Shown here piece after piece: positions 45,373 to 55,838 of a stretch of DNA of 64,000 nucleotides. The notes beneath the pieces are model-generated. The model made no database searches, had not been told where the DNA came from, and saw only the letters and a program-made list of their open reading frames with translations. This stretch comes from Sulfurovum sp. UBA12169 (lineage in GTDB: Bacteria > Campylobacterota > Campylobacteria > Campylobacterales > Sulfurovaceae), in assembly GCA_002742845.1 (NCBI GenBank), contig DLUH01000005.1, positions 806,553 to 870,552 on the forward strand, given 5' to 3'. Numbering within the stretch: position 1 is the stretch's first letter; each line of letters starts with the position of its first letter. The translations under genes were made by a program, and so were the position numbers.

Positions 45373-45425
45373 TATTTCAAGCATTCAACTGAGATGCAAT
45401 ATATCTATAAAAAGGAGGTGTGTTA

Positions 45426-45968
45426 ATGAGTCAGGAGAAAGAAGATTTTCAAGACGAAAAAGCACCCCATGAGCAAAATGAAATTCAAGAAGAGATGACA
45501 CAAGAAGATCTTTTAGCTCAAACCCAGGCTCTTGCGGATGAGTACAAAGACAAGTATCTTCGTGCACACGCAGATTTTGAAAATTCCAAAAAACGTTTAG
45601 AAAAAGATAAGGCGAATGCCATAGCTTATGCCAATGAAGGTTTTGCCAAAGATCTTTTGGCGGTGATTGACTCTTTTGAAAATGCGCTTGCATCTATTGA
45701 AAGCACCAATGAAGAGAATACACATGAAATACTTGAAAAAATGAAAGAGGGAGTAAAGCTCACTTACGATCAGCTCAAAAAAGTTTTAGAAAAAAATCAC
45801 ATCAAAGAGATTGGATGCGAAGGAGTGTTTGATCCTGAAGTCCATCAGGTGATCATGCAGGTAGAAAGCCAAGAGCACCAAACAAACGAAATCGTACAAG
45901 TCATGCAAAAAGGGTATATACTTAAAGACAGAGTACTCAGACCTGCCATGGTAAGTGCCGCAAAATAA
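45426..45968 (+). CDS. grpE: Nucleotide exchange factor GrpE
   Basis: DnaK cofactor that releases ADP. The 180 residues start at ATG 45426, 7 bases after a strong AGGAGG, rather than the GTG at 45420. The acidic N-terminus and long coiled coil (LAQTQALADEYKDKYLRAHADFENSKKRL) are followed by the beta-wing domain (GCEGVFDPEVHQVIMQV, KGYILKDRVLRPAMVSA). It is first in the operon with dnaK, 24 bases upstream. The hrcA gene that often precedes grpE is not here. Confidence 0.95.
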   Translation: MSQEKEDFQDEKAPHEQNEIQEEMTQEDLLAQTQALADEYKDKYLRAHADFENSKKRLEKDKANAIAYANEGFAKDLLAVIDSFENALASIESTNEENTHEILEKMKEGVKLTYDQLKKVLEKNHIKEIGCEGVFDPEVHQVIMQVESQEHQTNEIVQVMQKGYILKDRVLRPAMVSAAK

Positions 45969-45992
45969 AAAATTTCAATAAAGGATAGATAC

Positions 45993-47873
45993 ATGGGTAA
46001 AGTATTAGGAATAGATTTAGGGACAACAAACTCTGCAATGGCGGTTTATATCAATGGTGAAGCGTCGATTATTGCCAACAAAGAAGGAAAAAACACTACC
46101 CCTTCTATTGTTGCTTTTACGGATAAAGGAGAAGTGCTTGTCGGTGAAACAGCAAAAAGACAAGCGGTAACCAATCCGGAAAAAACCATTTACTCTATTA
46201 AAAGAATTATGGGGCTTATGAGTGACGAAGAAAAAGCCGCCGAAGCCAAGGAGAGACTGCCTTACCATGTCATAGACAGAAATGGCGCATGCGCGATCGA
46301 AGTGGCAGGAAAAGTTTATACGCCTCAAGAGATTTCAGCAAAAGTATTGATGAAACTTAAAGAAGATGCAGAAGCGTATCTGGGAGAAAAAATAACAGAT
46401 GCCGTTATCACAGTACCTGCTTATTTTAATGATGCACAAAGAAAAGCAACCAAAGAAGCGGGAACAATTGCAGGACTCAATGTGCTAAGAATCATCAACG
46501 AGCCTACTTCGGCAGCGCTTGCATACGGATTGGACAAAAAAGAGTCTGAACAGATCGTGGTGTATGACCTTGGCGGAGGTACATTTGACGTAACAACGCT
46601 TGAAACAGGCGACAATGTTGTAGAAGTTATGGCAACAGGAGGAGATGCATTTCTTGGCGGAGATGATTTTGATAATAGAATTATCGATTTTGTCGCAAGC
46701 GAATTTAAGTCTGAGACAGGTATTGATATCAAATCAGACGTGATGGCTCTCCAAAGGGTAAAAGATGCAGCTGAAACAGCTAAAAAAGAGCTCTCTTCAG
46801 CAATGGAAACAGAGATCAACCTTCCGTTTATCACGGCAGATGCGACAGGACCTAAGCACCTGGTTAAAAAGATCACCAGAGCAAAATTTGAGTCACTTGT
46901 CTCAGATTTGGTAGCCGGTACAATCAAAACGATCGAAGCAGTTCTTAAAGATGCAGGTCTTAGCAAATCCCAGATCAATGAAGTGGTTATGGTGGGCGGA
47001 TCCACAAGGGTTCCTTTGGTTCAAGAAGAGGTTAAAAAATTCTTTGGCAAAGAGCTTAACAAATCTGTAAACCCGGATGAAGTGGTTGCGCTTGGTGCGG
47101 CAATTCAGGGCGGAGTACTTGCAGGCGATGTAAAAGATGTATTGCTTCTTGATGTGACTCCGTTGAGCCTTGGTATCGAGACGTTGGGCGGAGTAACAAC
47201 TAAGGTGATCGAAAAAGGTACCACGATCCCTGCGAAAAAATCACAAGTGTTCTCAACGGCAGAAGACAATCAGCCTGCTGTGAGTATTCATGTACTGCAA
47301 GGGGAACGTGAATTTGCAAAAGACAATAAATCTTTGGGTATGTTTGAATTAAGAGATATTCCTGCAGCTCCTAGGGGTGTGCCTCAGATTGAAGTAACTT
47401 TCGATATCGATGCCAACGGCATCCTGACGGTTTCGGCGCAAGATAAAGGTACAGGCAAATCTCAGGAGATTAAAATTACCGGTTCGTCAGGACTTAGCGA
47501 TGCAGAGATAGAAAAAATGGTTCAAGATGCAGAAGCACACAAAGCAGAAGACGAAAAAAGAAAAGCTGTTGTGGAAATAAAAAATCAAGCAGATGCATTG
47601 ATTCATCAAACCAAAAAATCAATCAGTGATTTGGGTGAAAATTTTGATGCCGGCGAAAAAGCCAACATTGAAAAAGCAATAGAAGATCTTGAGGCAATAC
47701 TTAAAGATGAAAATGCAACCAAAGAGCAGATTGAAGAGAAACTAAAAGCATTGACAGAGAAAAGCCATAAATTGGCTGAAGCGATGTATGCCAAAGAGCA
47801 AGGCGGAGCTGATGCTGCAAAAGGCGGTAAAAAAGCAGAGGATGATGATGTTATTGATGCCGAAGTAGAGTAA
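45993..47873 (+). CDS. dnaK: Chaperone DnaK
   Basis: Hsp70 chaperone, 626 residues. Nucleotide-binding domain with [14 protein letters not shown], the phosphate-2 motif [14 protein letters not shown] and [13 protein letters not shown]; linker [16 protein letters not shown]; substrate-binding domain and helical lid; C-terminus [10 protein letters not shown], the conserved EEVD-like acidic tail of bacterial DnaK. Length is normal. It is the second gene after grpE and is followed by a strong terminator. Confidence 0.98.
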   Translation: MGKVLGIDLGTTNSAMAVYINGEASIIANKEGKNTTPSIVAFTDKGEVLVGETAKRQAVTNPEKTIYSIKRIMGLMSDEEKAAEAKERLPYHVIDRNGACAIEVAGKVYTPQEISAKVLMKLKEDAEAYLGEKITDAVITVPAYFNDAQRKATKEAGTIAGLNVLRIINEPTSAALAYGLDKKESEQIVVYDLGGGTFDVTTLETGDNVVEVMATGGDAFLGGDDFDNRIIDFVASEFKSETGIDIKSDVMALQRVKDAAETAKKELSSAMETEINLPFITADATGPKHLVKKITRAKFESLVSDLVAGTIKTIEAVLKDAGLSKSQINEVVMVGGSTRVPLVQEEVKKFFGKELNKSVNPDEVVALGAAIQGGVLAGDVKDVLLLDVTPLSLGIETLGGVTTKVIEKGTTIPAKKSQVFSTAEDNQPAVSIHVLQGEREFAKDNKSLGMFELRDIPAAPRGVPQIEVTFDIDANGILTVSAQDKGTGKSQEIKITGSSGLSDAEIEKMVQDAEAHKAEDEKRKAVVEIKNQADALIHQTKKSISDLGENFDAGEKANIEKAIEDLEAILKDENATKEQIEEKLKALTEKSHKLAEAMYAKEQGGADAAKGGKKAEDDDVIDAEVE

Positions 47874-47895
47874 TAGACGCTGCGTTACTCCCCTT

Positions 47896-47924
47896 AAATC
47901 CCTCTTTAGGGGGGATTTTTATAT
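47896..47924 (+). terminator. Terminator of dnaK
   Basis: Nine-pair stem (47896-47904 with 47910-47918), 5-base loop, then a T-rich tail. It lies 22 bases after the dnaK stop. Confidence 0.85.
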
Positions 47925-47995
47925 CCTCTTCCCTCTCTATTAATTCATTTTAAGCTATAATCATTCTATTGTGACGATATACTCAAGGATAGAAA

Positions 47996-48295
47996 ATGAA
48001 AACAAAAAAATGCGTGACGCTTCAAGAAGCGAGAGAAGAAATCGATAAGGTTGACAGTCAGATCGTGACATTGATCGCTCAAAGAAATGACTATATCAAG
48101 CAAATCGCACATTTTAAAAACAGTATTGATGAGATAAAAGCCGAAGATCGGATACAAGATGTTATTTCAAGAGTCAGGGAGCAGGCAATTTCATTGGGTC
48201 TTTCTCCTAACCTTATCAATGATCTGTATGTCAGAATGATCGATGCGATGGTTGAGAGTGAAATTGCGGAGTTTAAAAACGCAAAAAGTTATTAG
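47996..48295 (+). CDS. AroQ-type chorismate mutase
   Basis: A 99-residue all-helical protein. Helix 1 REEIDKVDSQIVTLIAQRN carries the conserved Arg, helix 2 IAHFKNS the active-site Lys, then EDRIQDVISRVREQA with the conserved Arg, and helix 3 ends VESEIAEF. It would turn chorismate into prephenate for Phe and Tyr. In E. coli a Gln (Gln88) lies near the last helix; here the nearby residue is Glu or Ser, so isochorismate-pyruvate lyase-like chemistry is a less likely alternative. AAGGAT precedes ATG; single gene. Confidence 0.85.
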   Translation: MKTKKCVTLQEAREEIDKVDSQIVTLIAQRNDYIKQIAHFKNSIDEIKAEDRIQDVISRVREQAISLGLSPNLINDLYVRMIDAMVESEIAEFKNAKSY

Positions 48296-48489
48296 AGAAT
48301 ATTGCCCCTGCTTTTTTGGATGCACCCAAAAAGAAACAGTATGACAAATCGGATAATGCTTACGTTTTGATTTTTATTCAAAAGTGTTTGCAAAAATCAT
48401 CGGGCACAACCAGAAATCCCAAATTTACCACTTACGCAAAGAGAGGATTTCGCGACTATTTTTTAGTTGACAAATACGTAAAGACAAAA

Positions 48490-48894
48490 CTATTCTTTTG
48501 TGTCTTCAATGTCATTCATGAGAGCCCCGATTACATCTGTCATCGTTAAGATGCCCAGCAGTTCATTGTTATCGACGACAAGCAGTCGTTTGATACTGTT
48601 TGTTACCATCATTTTGGCTGCATATTTTACATTGAGCTTCGCAGAAACCGATATGGCGGGTATGGTCGCGATATCATATACGTTTAAAAGATCGATATCA
48701 CCGTCTTCTGCAACAATGCTTTGTAAAATATTTTTAAAAGTCACCAGGCCATAAGCGCCGTCTTCATGGTTTTTCTCCACGATGACAGAGCGCACTTTGT
48801 GCGTTTTCATTAGCTGAAGTGCTTGACGTACCGAAGCGGTGGGGGTAACGAGGACCAATTTCTCTTTTGGGGTCATAATGTTTTGAACTAGCAT
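48490..48894 (-). CDS. CBS-domain pair protein
   Basis: A 134-residue protein made of two CBS motifs (NIMTPKEKLVLVTPTASVRQAL..., and IPAISVSAKLNVKYAAKMM..., each closing with LLGILTMTDV-like strands). CBS pairs bind adenosine ligands such as AMP, ATP or S-adenosylmethionine and gate partner proteins. It is the third gene in the DUF1538 / P-II-like / CBS minus-strand unit, 9 bases after the P-II-like gene, so it probably reports energy state to that membrane protein. Confidence 0.87.
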   Translation of the reverse strand: MLVQNIMTPKEKLVLVTPTASVRQALQLMKTHKVRSVIVEKNHEDGAYGLVTFKNILQSIVAEDGDIDLLNVYDIATIPAISVSAKLNVKYAAKMMVTNSIKRLLVVDNNELLGILTMTDVIGALMNDIEDTKE

Positions 48895-48903
48895 ATTTTT
48901 CTC

Positions 48904-49254
48904 CTATAGCATATTTTTAATATCATCTTCAAATTTTTCCAATTCTTTGATGTCCAGTCCGGCAACATGGCTCAAGGGCACAGTAAAAGTGAGGCCGCTG
49001 TTTTCGGGATTGTCCAAATCAAATGTTTTTCGTAAAACCCTCATGACTTTCAGGGAAAGTTTTCGGGGCAGTATAAAAAGCAATATGGATATGTTTTCTT
49101 CAAGTGTTAAGCCAAAAAATACCTTTTTTTCCTCAAGACCGATATTCTTTCCGGCGATAATGGTGACGCTGCCTGCTCCTGCTTCTTTGGCTACCTTGAT
49201 AGCCTCTTCTTCATCTTTGTCTTGAATGATAGCGATAAGTGCCGTAAACTTCAT
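48904..49254 (-). CDS. P-II-like regulatory protein
   Basis: A 116-residue alpha/beta protein with the P-II ferredoxin-like pattern: [34 protein letters not shown] at the N-terminus, a short loop, and a hydrophobic core strand ISILLFILP. The ordinary GlnB uridylylation Tyr and T-loop signature (RGAEY) are absent, so it is a P-II relative and not a nitrogen GlnB. It overlaps the DUF1538 gene by 4 bases, which suggests that it binds and regulates that membrane protein. Confidence 0.8.
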   Translation of the reverse strand: MKFTALIAIIQDKDEEEAIKVAKEAGAGSVTIIAGKNIGLEEKKVFFGLTLEENISILLFILPRKLSLKVMRVLRKTFDLDNPENSGLTFTVPLSHVAGLDIKELEKFEDDIKNML

Positions 49255-50759
49255 GATGCAACTCCTTTTGTTTTGGATTGTTGATAGTGGGCATAGATAC
49301 CATATCCCATGACGGTCAGCATAGGAAAAAGAACTGCAAATGCAATGAGACCAAATCCGTCAATGAGCGGATTGCGTCCCTCGACATTTTCAGCCAGTCC
49401 AAGCCCCAGTGCAGCTACAAGCGGCACTGTAACTGTTGACGTTGTTACTCCGCCACTGTCGTAAGCGATAGGAATAATATAGCGAGGTGCAAAATAGGTT
49501 AGAATGATTACCACGATATATCCCATAATAATATAATAATGAATCGGATCACCTTGAACAATGCGAAAAGCGCCCAGAGTAACTCCCATGGATGCACCCA
49601 ACGCAACAATAAGGCGCAACGGCTTTTGTTTCATGTTGCCTTGGCTCACCTCTTCTGCCTTGAGAGCAATAGCCAAAAGAGCCGGTTCCGCCATGGTTGT
49701 AGAGAAACTGACCAAAAACGCAAAAAGATAAACCAAGCCGATATAATCCATGGAAGTCAATTGGAATGCAATGGCTGACCCAATAGGGAACAGCGCCATT
49801 TCGAGCCCTACAATAAAAGCATAGAGCCCAAAAATTACCAAGATAATTCCTGTTGCGATTTTTCGTAAATAAGGAATGGCTTTTTTGATGATAAGGTATT
49901 GAAAGAAAAAAATGACCGCCAAAATGGGTGCAACATCTTTTGTAACCCCTCCAATTCCCATTAGAATTTCACGTAATGAAAAGGCATAGGCATTTACACT
50001 CGCTTGTGTCTGATTTGCTACCGCCTCAACTCCCGCCGAGGATACTTCTGCGAAACTGTATACGATAATACCATAAATTTGGACAAAAATCATCGGAGTG
50101 AGTGAGGCGAAGGCAATGAGTCCAAAACCATCTATGGCCGGGTTGCGGCCTTTGATACTTGAAGCCAGCCCGATACCCAGGGCGGCCACCAGCGGCACCG
50201 TCACGGTCGATGTCGTTATCCCTCCGCTGTCATAAGCTAAACCAATGATCTCTGCAGGAGCAAAAAAAGTGATCGTTATCGCAAAAATATACCCGGCTAT
50301 AATATAGTAATGAATCGGATGTCCTAATAAAATACGCAATACCCCAAGCATAATGGCGAATCCTACCGAAAGTGCCACAGTCATACGAAGCCAAAAGGCA
50401 TCAATAAGCCCTCCGCTAATGAGAGTCGCCTTATTGGCTATCGCCATTAAAGCCGGTTCCGCAACAGTCGTAGAAAATCCTACCGTGAAAGCAAAAAGAA
50501 GTAGCCAAAAGAGTGATCCTTTTTTTGCAAAATCGACTGCAAGACTTTCTCCGATAGGAAAGATGCCAAGTTCCAATCCTCTGACAAAAAGAGCTAATCC
50601 TACGGCAACTATAAATAAACCTATTATGATGGAGTCAAGGTTCTTGGGAATAACCTGGATGATCCCTGCTTGGAAAAACGTCACAACTGCAATGATGGGC
50701 AAAAGATCTTTAAATGAATTTCTGATATCGGAATAAAATATTTTAATGCTTTCTCTCAT
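49251..50759 (-). CDS. DUF1538 duplicated membrane protein
   Basis: An inner-membrane protein of 502 residues from ATG 50759 (MRESIKIF); TTG 50783 adds eight residues and is the alternative. It is an internal duplication: both halves carry [28 protein letters not shown] and the almost identical [20 protein letters not shown] / [20 protein letters not shown], then [15 protein letters not shown]. That is a two-fold repeated transporter architecture, about six helices each. The substrate is unknown. TATAAT lies about 10 bases before ATG 50759, so the mRNA may be nearly leaderless. Confidence 0.82.
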   Translation of the reverse strand: MRESIKIFYSDIRNSFKDLLPIIAVVTFFQAGIIQVIPKNLDSIIIGLFIVAVGLALFVRGLELGIFPIGESLAVDFAKKGSLFWLLLFAFTVGFSTTVAEPALMAIANKATLISGGLIDAFWLRMTVALSVGFAIMLGVLRILLGHPIHYYIIAGYIFAITITFFAPAEIIGLAYDSGGITTSTVTVPLVAALGIGLASSIKGRNPAIDGFGLIAFASLTPMIFVQIYGIIVYSFAEVSSAGVEAVANQTQASVNAYAFSLREILMGIGGVTKDVAPILAVIFFFQYLIIKKAIPYLRKIATGIILVIFGLYAFIVGLEMALFPIGSAIAFQLTSMDYIGLVYLFAFLVSFSTTMAEPALLAIALKAEEVSQGNMKQKPLRLIVALGASMGVTLGAFRIVQGDPIHYYIIMGYIVVIILTYFAPRYIIPIAYDSGGVTTSTVTVPLVAALGLGLAENVEGRNPLIDGFGLIAFAVLFPMLTVMGYGIYAHYQQSKTKGVAS

Positions 50760-50982
50760 GTCAAATATTATATCTATTGGCAAATTCTTTTGTGTTTAAA
50801 AGGTTTTATTCTTATACAATCTTGTAGTAAAATACATAGTAAATCATTTTAATAAGAAATCCAAAGGCGAGATGTGCTGTTGGTATTTGAATGATTTGGA
50901 ATTTGATACAAAAGCCCTTGTTGCTATGGCGGGAAAAAAAGAGTTTGAAGCCTTATTTTTCTTCTTGCTCCCGCAAATAAAA

Positions 50983-52923
50983 TTAGTTCCCCATTCTGGT
51001 TTGTACGCAGCTGATGATGCCGCTAAATTCTTTTTCATGTCCAAAGCAACTGCTGCTATTGCAAATCATAAAATCATCATTTAAACTATTTTTAAACAGC
51101 GTAAAAGGGTAGGGAACGGTGTCCATTTTTTCAATATGCGGTTTGAGCGTTTCTTCTTTGGCTTTAATGACAAGGTCGTCCTTGAGGTAGCGTATCACCG
51201 TATGGCTTAGTTTCGGCGTTGAGATAGGTTGACGCATGACATCATAAGAGTTAAGTTCCAAAGTTTTAAAAACAAACTTTTTGTAAACGGTGTCAACCAG
51301 TGAAGAGAGACTAAGAAGTACGCAAAGCATTGTTGAAACTGATGAAGGATAGGAACTGTCATAAAGATCTGCATCGGTTTCAAATTCGCCGCGGGAAAAT
51401 TTCCATTTTCCGTGTACATAATATTTTTCTATCGCACTGTTTGCCAGCTTGGCGGCAGTGATGAGGTATCTTTCGTCCAGAGTGCTTTTGTAAGCTTCTA
51501 TCAGCGCTTCGCTCAAAAAGGCATAGTCTTCCAAAAAGGCATGTATTTTTGGTTTTTTATCTATAAGTGCAGAATGAAAGAGCTGGGAATGGATATACAT
51601 AGTTTCAAGCAGTCTGTCTAGGGAGCCAGTAGCTGCTTCAAGATAGTGTTCGTTGATACGCGCGGCTTTAAAAAGTGCTTTGATCATCATGGCATTCCAA
51701 GAAACAATGATTTTTTTGTCTATGAAAGGATAGGTGCGCTTTTCTCTGCATTTTTTTAAAGCCCCAATCGCCTCATTATAGAAAGGGGTATCTAAATGTT
51801 GAGGATCTTCGATCCGGATGATATTTTTGCCTTCAAAATTGCCTGCTTTTGTGATATGCAAGGCAGCCGCAAGCGCGGCATGCTCTTTGCTTGGGATGTT
51901 TGCTTTTTTAAAAGATTTGAGTGCTTCTTCGTAGGTATAAACAAAATAGTTTCCCTCTTTCCCTTCTGTATCTGCATCGCTTGCGGAATAAAAAAGTCCA
52001 TTTTGGTTCATTTTTTTAAGCATAAAATCTAATGTTTCAAAAGCGATTGTTTTGTAAACAGTATTTTGAGTGATACAGTAGGCCTTCAGGTATACTTCGG
52101 CAAGCAAAGCATTGTCATAAGTCATTTTTTCAAAGTGGGGAACCAGCCATTGATTGTCTGTAGAGTAGCGGCAAAAACCACCTTCCACCCTATCGTACAA
52201 GCCTCCTTTTGCCATTGATAGAAGCGATACCGTTCCCATTGAGAGTGCTTCTTTGTCTTTAGTGAGACTATAAAGATCAAAAAGCAGGTCAAGGATTGAA
52301 GCTTGCGGAAATTTGGGCGCCTGGTTGAATCCTCCGTTTTGATAGTCAAAAAGTTGTTTAGCTTGGCTTAAAAAACGATTTATGATACTTTCATCAAGTG
52401 TTGTGGCTTGAATTTTGTCTATTTTTGGATTAAGAAAAGTCAAAATCTCTTCCGCTTTTTGGGTAAGGAGTTCTTTTTCGCTATGGTATTTTTGCACAAT
52501 CGCCTCCAAAAGCGACTCGAAACTCATCATGCCGTAGCGTGGTTCGGGAGGGATGTAGGTTGCCGCATAAAAAGGCTTTAGCTCTTCGGTAAGAAAAATG
52601 GATGTAGGCCAGCCTCCCGGACGGGAATTTATAAGCTGATAAACTCCCTGAAAGTGTTTGTCAATATCAGGACGTTCTTCCCTGTCTACTTTGATGGAAA
52701 TAAAATATTCATTAAGAATTTTTGCGGTTTGTTTATTTTCAAATGATTCGCGCTCCATCACATGACACCAGTGACACGAACTGTAGCCGATTGAAAGAAA
52801 AATAGGCTTATGTTCTTTTTTGGCTTTTTTAAATGCTTCTTCGCCCCATGGATACCAATTCACCGGGTTTTGAGCATGTTGCTGGAGGTAAGGAGAGTGT
52901 TCATTTTTAAGATGATTTGCCAT
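50983..52923 (-). CDS. YyaL/SPATA20-type thioredoxin-fold protein
   Basis: A 646-residue cytosolic protein of the DUF255 family. The N-terminal thioredoxin-like domain opens [18 protein letters not shown], carries the redox-type CHWC motif in SSCHWCHVM and [16 protein letters not shown], then [10 protein letters not shown]; the rest is an alpha/alpha-toroid like sugar epimerases ([26 protein letters not shown]). The function is not established in bacteria. It is a single gene, divergent from dsbD. Confidence 0.9.
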   Translation of the reverse strand: MANHLKNEHSPYLQQHAQNPVNWYPWGEEAFKKAKKEHKPIFLSIGYSSCHWCHVMERESFENKQTAKILNEYFISIKVDREERPDIDKHFQGVYQLINSRPGGWPTSIFLTEELKPFYAATYIPPEPRYGMMSFESLLEAIVQKYHSEKELLTQKAEEILTFLNPKIDKIQATTLDESIINRFLSQAKQLFDYQNGGFNQAPKFPQASILDLLFDLYSLTKDKEALSMGTVSLLSMAKGGLYDRVEGGFCRYSTDNQWLVPHFEKMTYDNALLAEVYLKAYCITQNTVYKTIAFETLDFMLKKMNQNGLFYSASDADTEGKEGNYFVYTYEEALKSFKKANIPSKEHAALAAALHITKAGNFEGKNIIRIEDPQHLDTPFYNEAIGALKKCREKRTYPFIDKKIIVSWNAMMIKALFKAARINEHYLEAATGSLDRLLETMYIHSQLFHSALIDKKPKIHAFLEDYAFLSEALIEAYKSTLDERYLITAAKLANSAIEKYYVHGKWKFSRGEFETDADLYDSSYPSSVSTMLCVLLSLSSLVDTVYKKFVFKTLELNSYDVMRQPISTPKLSHTVIRYLKDDLVIKAKEETLKPHIEKMDTVPYPFTLFKNSLNDDFMICNSSSCFGHEKEFSGIISCVQTRMGN

Positions 52924-53035
52924 AAGTAACCTTTTTTATAATTCAATTTGTACTATAATCTTATAGAGTAGTATGCGGCTTATATGCGATTATAATACTA
53001 TAATTGAATAAAAAATAAAGAAAAAAAGAGAAAAG

Positions 53036-54814
53036 ATGGGCAGTACGATAAAAAAAATGTTGTGGATGAGTGTTGTTTTGAGTACCTTTGTATTGGGAGG
53101 GTTTGGCGGCGCAATTCAAAAACAGGAATTTTTAAAACCTGAAGATGCTTTCAAGGTTAGCGCAGCCAAGCAAAACGATAAGATTGAAATAGACATTGCA
53201 ATCGCCCAAAGTATTCATGTTTACAAAGAATCGTTGGAATTTATGATTGTATCTCCTATTGAAAAAAAGGTGGAAGCAGCCAAACCTCAAGCGATTGATT
53301 TTGAGGGAGAGGAAGTGTATGAAAAAACTATACATGTTTCTATCCCGGCAGAGCAAATCGAATCTCAAATCAAAGGAAATTATACGCTTGCAGTAAAATT
53401 TGAAGGATGTTCTGACCAAGGTATTTGTTATCAGCCCATAACGGAAACATTTGACTTTAAAGGAGAAGAGCTAAGCGTTTTTGATAAGATCTCCTCTTTG
53501 ACAAAAGAAAGAAATACCGCAAAAATTGCTGACGTATTAGGGGGTGAAAGTTCATGGTTTGTGATTGTGCTGTTTTTTATTTTCGGTCTGCTTTTGGCCC
53601 TTACGCCTTGTGTCTTCCCGATGATTCCAATTCTTTCTTCCATCATTGTTTCGCAGTCGGGTGATGAAAAGCCCAGTGTAGTCAAAGCATTTTTTATCTC
53701 GTTGGTGTATGTTGTTTCTATGGCGTTAACCTATACCTTTGTGGGGGTAGTTGCAGGTCTCCTGGGGGCAGACATTCAAGCAGCAATGCAAAATCCTTGG
53801 GTTTTGACGCTGTTTGCCGGGCTTTTTGTTGCTTTGGCTCTTTCGCTTTTTGGTTATTATGAGATAGGTCTTCCCGCTTCTTGGCAGTCTAAAATCTCTA
53901 AAGCCAGTGATGATGCAGCCAAAAGCCAAGGACTTTTGGGCACAGCCGTCATGGGATTGCTTTCCGCGCTTATCGTAGGCCCCTGTGTTGCACCTCCGCT
54001 TGGCGGAGCCGTGTTGTTTATTTCCCATACGGGAGATGCATGGCTTGGAGGATGGGCGCTTTTTGTGATGAGTATGGGTATGGGGATGCCGCTGCTTCTG
54101 GTAGGGATAGGTGCAGGCAAGTTTATGCCGCGTCCGGGAGGATGGATGATGCGCGTTTCACAAGTCTTCGGTGTGATGATGTTGGGGCTTGCCATTTTTA
54201 TGTTAAGCCGTATTTTGCCCGACAGCGTTACGGTAGTGCTTTGGGCGCTGCTTTTTTTGGGGTCTGCACTCTACATGGGGGTCTTTGAGAGCAAAGAAGA
54301 CGAGGGGGCGCTGAAACTTTTCAGACTTCTCGCTTTGGTCTTTTTGCTCTATGGAGCATCGTTGTTTGTAGGTGCGCTTAGCGGTGCAACCTCGATGCTT
54401 GATCCGTTTGAAAAATTTACTTCCGGTACGAAAGTGACAGGTGCTGCTCAAGAAACGGACAAGAGTACCCATTTGGGTTATTCCGTGGAGAGATTGATGC
54501 AGGAGGTTCAAGCTTCTGAAAAACCGGTGGTTGTGGATTTTGGAAAAGCTTCATGTTCTGCGTGCGATGAGCTTGAGCTTATCACTTTCCCAAATCCAAT
54601 CGTGCAAGAACAGCTTAAAAAGTTTACGTTTATTAAAATAGATTTGACCAAAAACACCGAAGAAGACAAAGCGCTGCTGAAAAAATTTGAACTTTTTGGG
54701 ACTCCCAACATCATTTTCTTTGACAAAGACAACAATTTTCTGCCGGAGAAAAGTTTGACGGGATTTATAAAACCTGAAGATTTTGCAAAACATTTGGAAG
54801 CGATAGCGCAATAA
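53036..54814 (+). CDS. dsbD: Thiol-disulphide interchange protein DsbD
   Basis: Carries electrons from cytosolic thioredoxin across the inner membrane to periplasmic reductases, including cytochrome c maturation. The 592 residues contain a signal peptide, the alpha domain with Cys125 and Cys131 (EGCSDQGIC), eight membrane helices with the paired CVFPMIPILS and GPCVAPPLGG cysteines, and a C-terminal thioredoxin domain with CSAC (Cys507, Cys510). All three redox pairs are present. Two TATAAT boxes lie at 52991-52996 and 52999-53004. The link to c-type cytochromes in this window is functional only. Confidence 0.95.
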   Translation: MGSTIKKMLWMSVVLSTFVLGGFGGAIQKQEFLKPEDAFKVSAAKQNDKIEIDIAIAQSIHVYKESLEFMIVSPIEKKVEAAKPQAIDFEGEEVYEKTIHVSIPAEQIESQIKGNYTLAVKFEGCSDQGICYQPITETFDFKGEELSVFDKISSLTKERNTAKIADVLGGESSWFVIVLFFIFGLLLALTPCVFPMIPILSSIIVSQSGDEKPSVVKAFFISLVYVVSMALTYTFVGVVAGLLGADIQAAMQNPWVLTLFAGLFVALALSLFGYYEIGLPASWQSKISKASDDAAKSQGLLGTAVMGLLSALIVGPCVAPPLGGAVLFISHTGDAWLGGWALFVMSMGMGMPLLLVGIGAGKFMPRPGGWMMRVSQVFGVMMLGLAIFMLSRILPDSVTVVLWALLFLGSALYMGVFESKEDEGALKLFRLLALVFLLYGASLFVGALSGATSMLDPFEKFTSGTKVTGAAQETDKSTHLGYSVERLMQEVQASEKPVVVDFGKASCSACDELELITFPNPIVQEQLKKFTFIKIDLTKNTEEDKALLKKFELFGTPNIIFFDKDNNFLPEKSLTGFIKPEDFAKHLEAIAQ

Positions 54815-54886
54815 CGTAAAATTGGATATAATCATTCATAGATTGTGTGTGCTTCGCAATACTTCAATACGACGGAAAAACCTATC

Positions 54887-55762
54887 ATGCCAAACAAACT
54901 TCAAAATACACATATTAAAATTGGTGAAGTCAATACTCTCAAAGTAGAGCGGGATACTGACTTTGGTCTTTATCTTGTTGCTCAGGATTTTCACGAGGTG
55001 CTGCTGCCCAATATTTATGTGATGGAAGACGAGATGCCCTTGGGCGCACTGATAGATGTATTTGTCTACACGGATTCTGAAGATCGTCCTGTGGCAACAA
55101 CTAAAATGCCTTATGCAAAACGGGGTGAGTATGGGTATTTTACAGTGGTGGATTACAAATCATATGGAGCATTTGTCAATTGGGGTTTGCCAAAAGATCT
55201 CTTTGTCCCTCTTTCTCAGCAAAAAGAGTATTTTAATATCGGAAAAAAATATATCCTGCGTATTTGTCTGGATGAACAAACAGGGCGGCTTTATGGTACG
55301 CAGAAAATAGGCAAATATTTTAACCGCGATATGAAGGGGCTGCATCCAAACAAAGAGATGGAGATAGTTGTGATTGCTAAAACCCCTTTGGGATATAAAG
55401 TCGTTGCAGACAACCAGTATGAAGGAATGCTGTTTGATAATGAGATTTTTGAAGAGGTGAAAACAGGAGATCGCAAAAAAGCCTATATCAAAACGGTAAG
55501 GAAAGATTATAAACTAGATCTTTTATTGCAGCCTATGGGCAAAAAAGCTAAAGTGGAGGAGGCGCAGCATAAAGTGCTGCGATTGCTTAAGGAGCAGGGC
55601 GGCCGGCTGCCTTTTACTTATAAAAGCGATGCAGAGGAGATTCAAAAAGTATTTGGATTGAGTAAAAAAAACTTTAAACGCACGCTTACGACACTTATTG
55701 AAAATAAACAAATTATACTTCATGAAGATTGCATAACATTTGATAGTGCATCTTTTGTCTGA
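54887..55762 (+). CDS. CvfB-like S1 RNA-binding protein
   Basis: A 291-residue protein starting at ATG 54887 (a GTG at 54845 would add 14 residues). It has tandem S1-like OB folds (VNTLKVERDTDFGLYLVAQ; YFTVVDYKSYGAFVNWGLPKDLFVP; ILRICLDEQTGRLYGTQKI) and a C-terminal winged helix (SDAEEIQKVFGLSKKNFKRTLTTL), the CvfB domain order. CvfB proteins bind RNA and affect virulence or gene expression in Gram-positives; the role here is inferred. A TATAAT (54827-54832) precedes it. Confidence 0.87.
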   Translation: MPNKLQNTHIKIGEVNTLKVERDTDFGLYLVAQDFHEVLLPNIYVMEDEMPLGALIDVFVYTDSEDRPVATTKMPYAKRGEYGYFTVVDYKSYGAFVNWGLPKDLFVPLSQQKEYFNIGKKYILRICLDEQTGRLYGTQKIGKYFNRDMKGLHPNKEMEIVVIAKTPLGYKVVADNQYEGMLFDNEIFEEVKTGDRKKAYIKTVRKDYKLDLLLQPMGKKAKVEEAQHKVLRLLKEQGGRLPFTYKSDAEEIQKVFGLSKKNFKRTLTTLIENKQIILHEDCITFDSASFV

Positions 55763-55838
55763 CAATTTGACAATTTTTTCTTTTCTTCCTTATTTTCTTT
55801 GATAAAATATTTAATCAATACAAAATAGGGGATTGCTT

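Noticed and set aside
50872-51084. 70-codon plus frame at the end of the YyaL gene
   Set aside because: Its second half is antisense of yyaL; no usable ribosome site and no recognisable motif.
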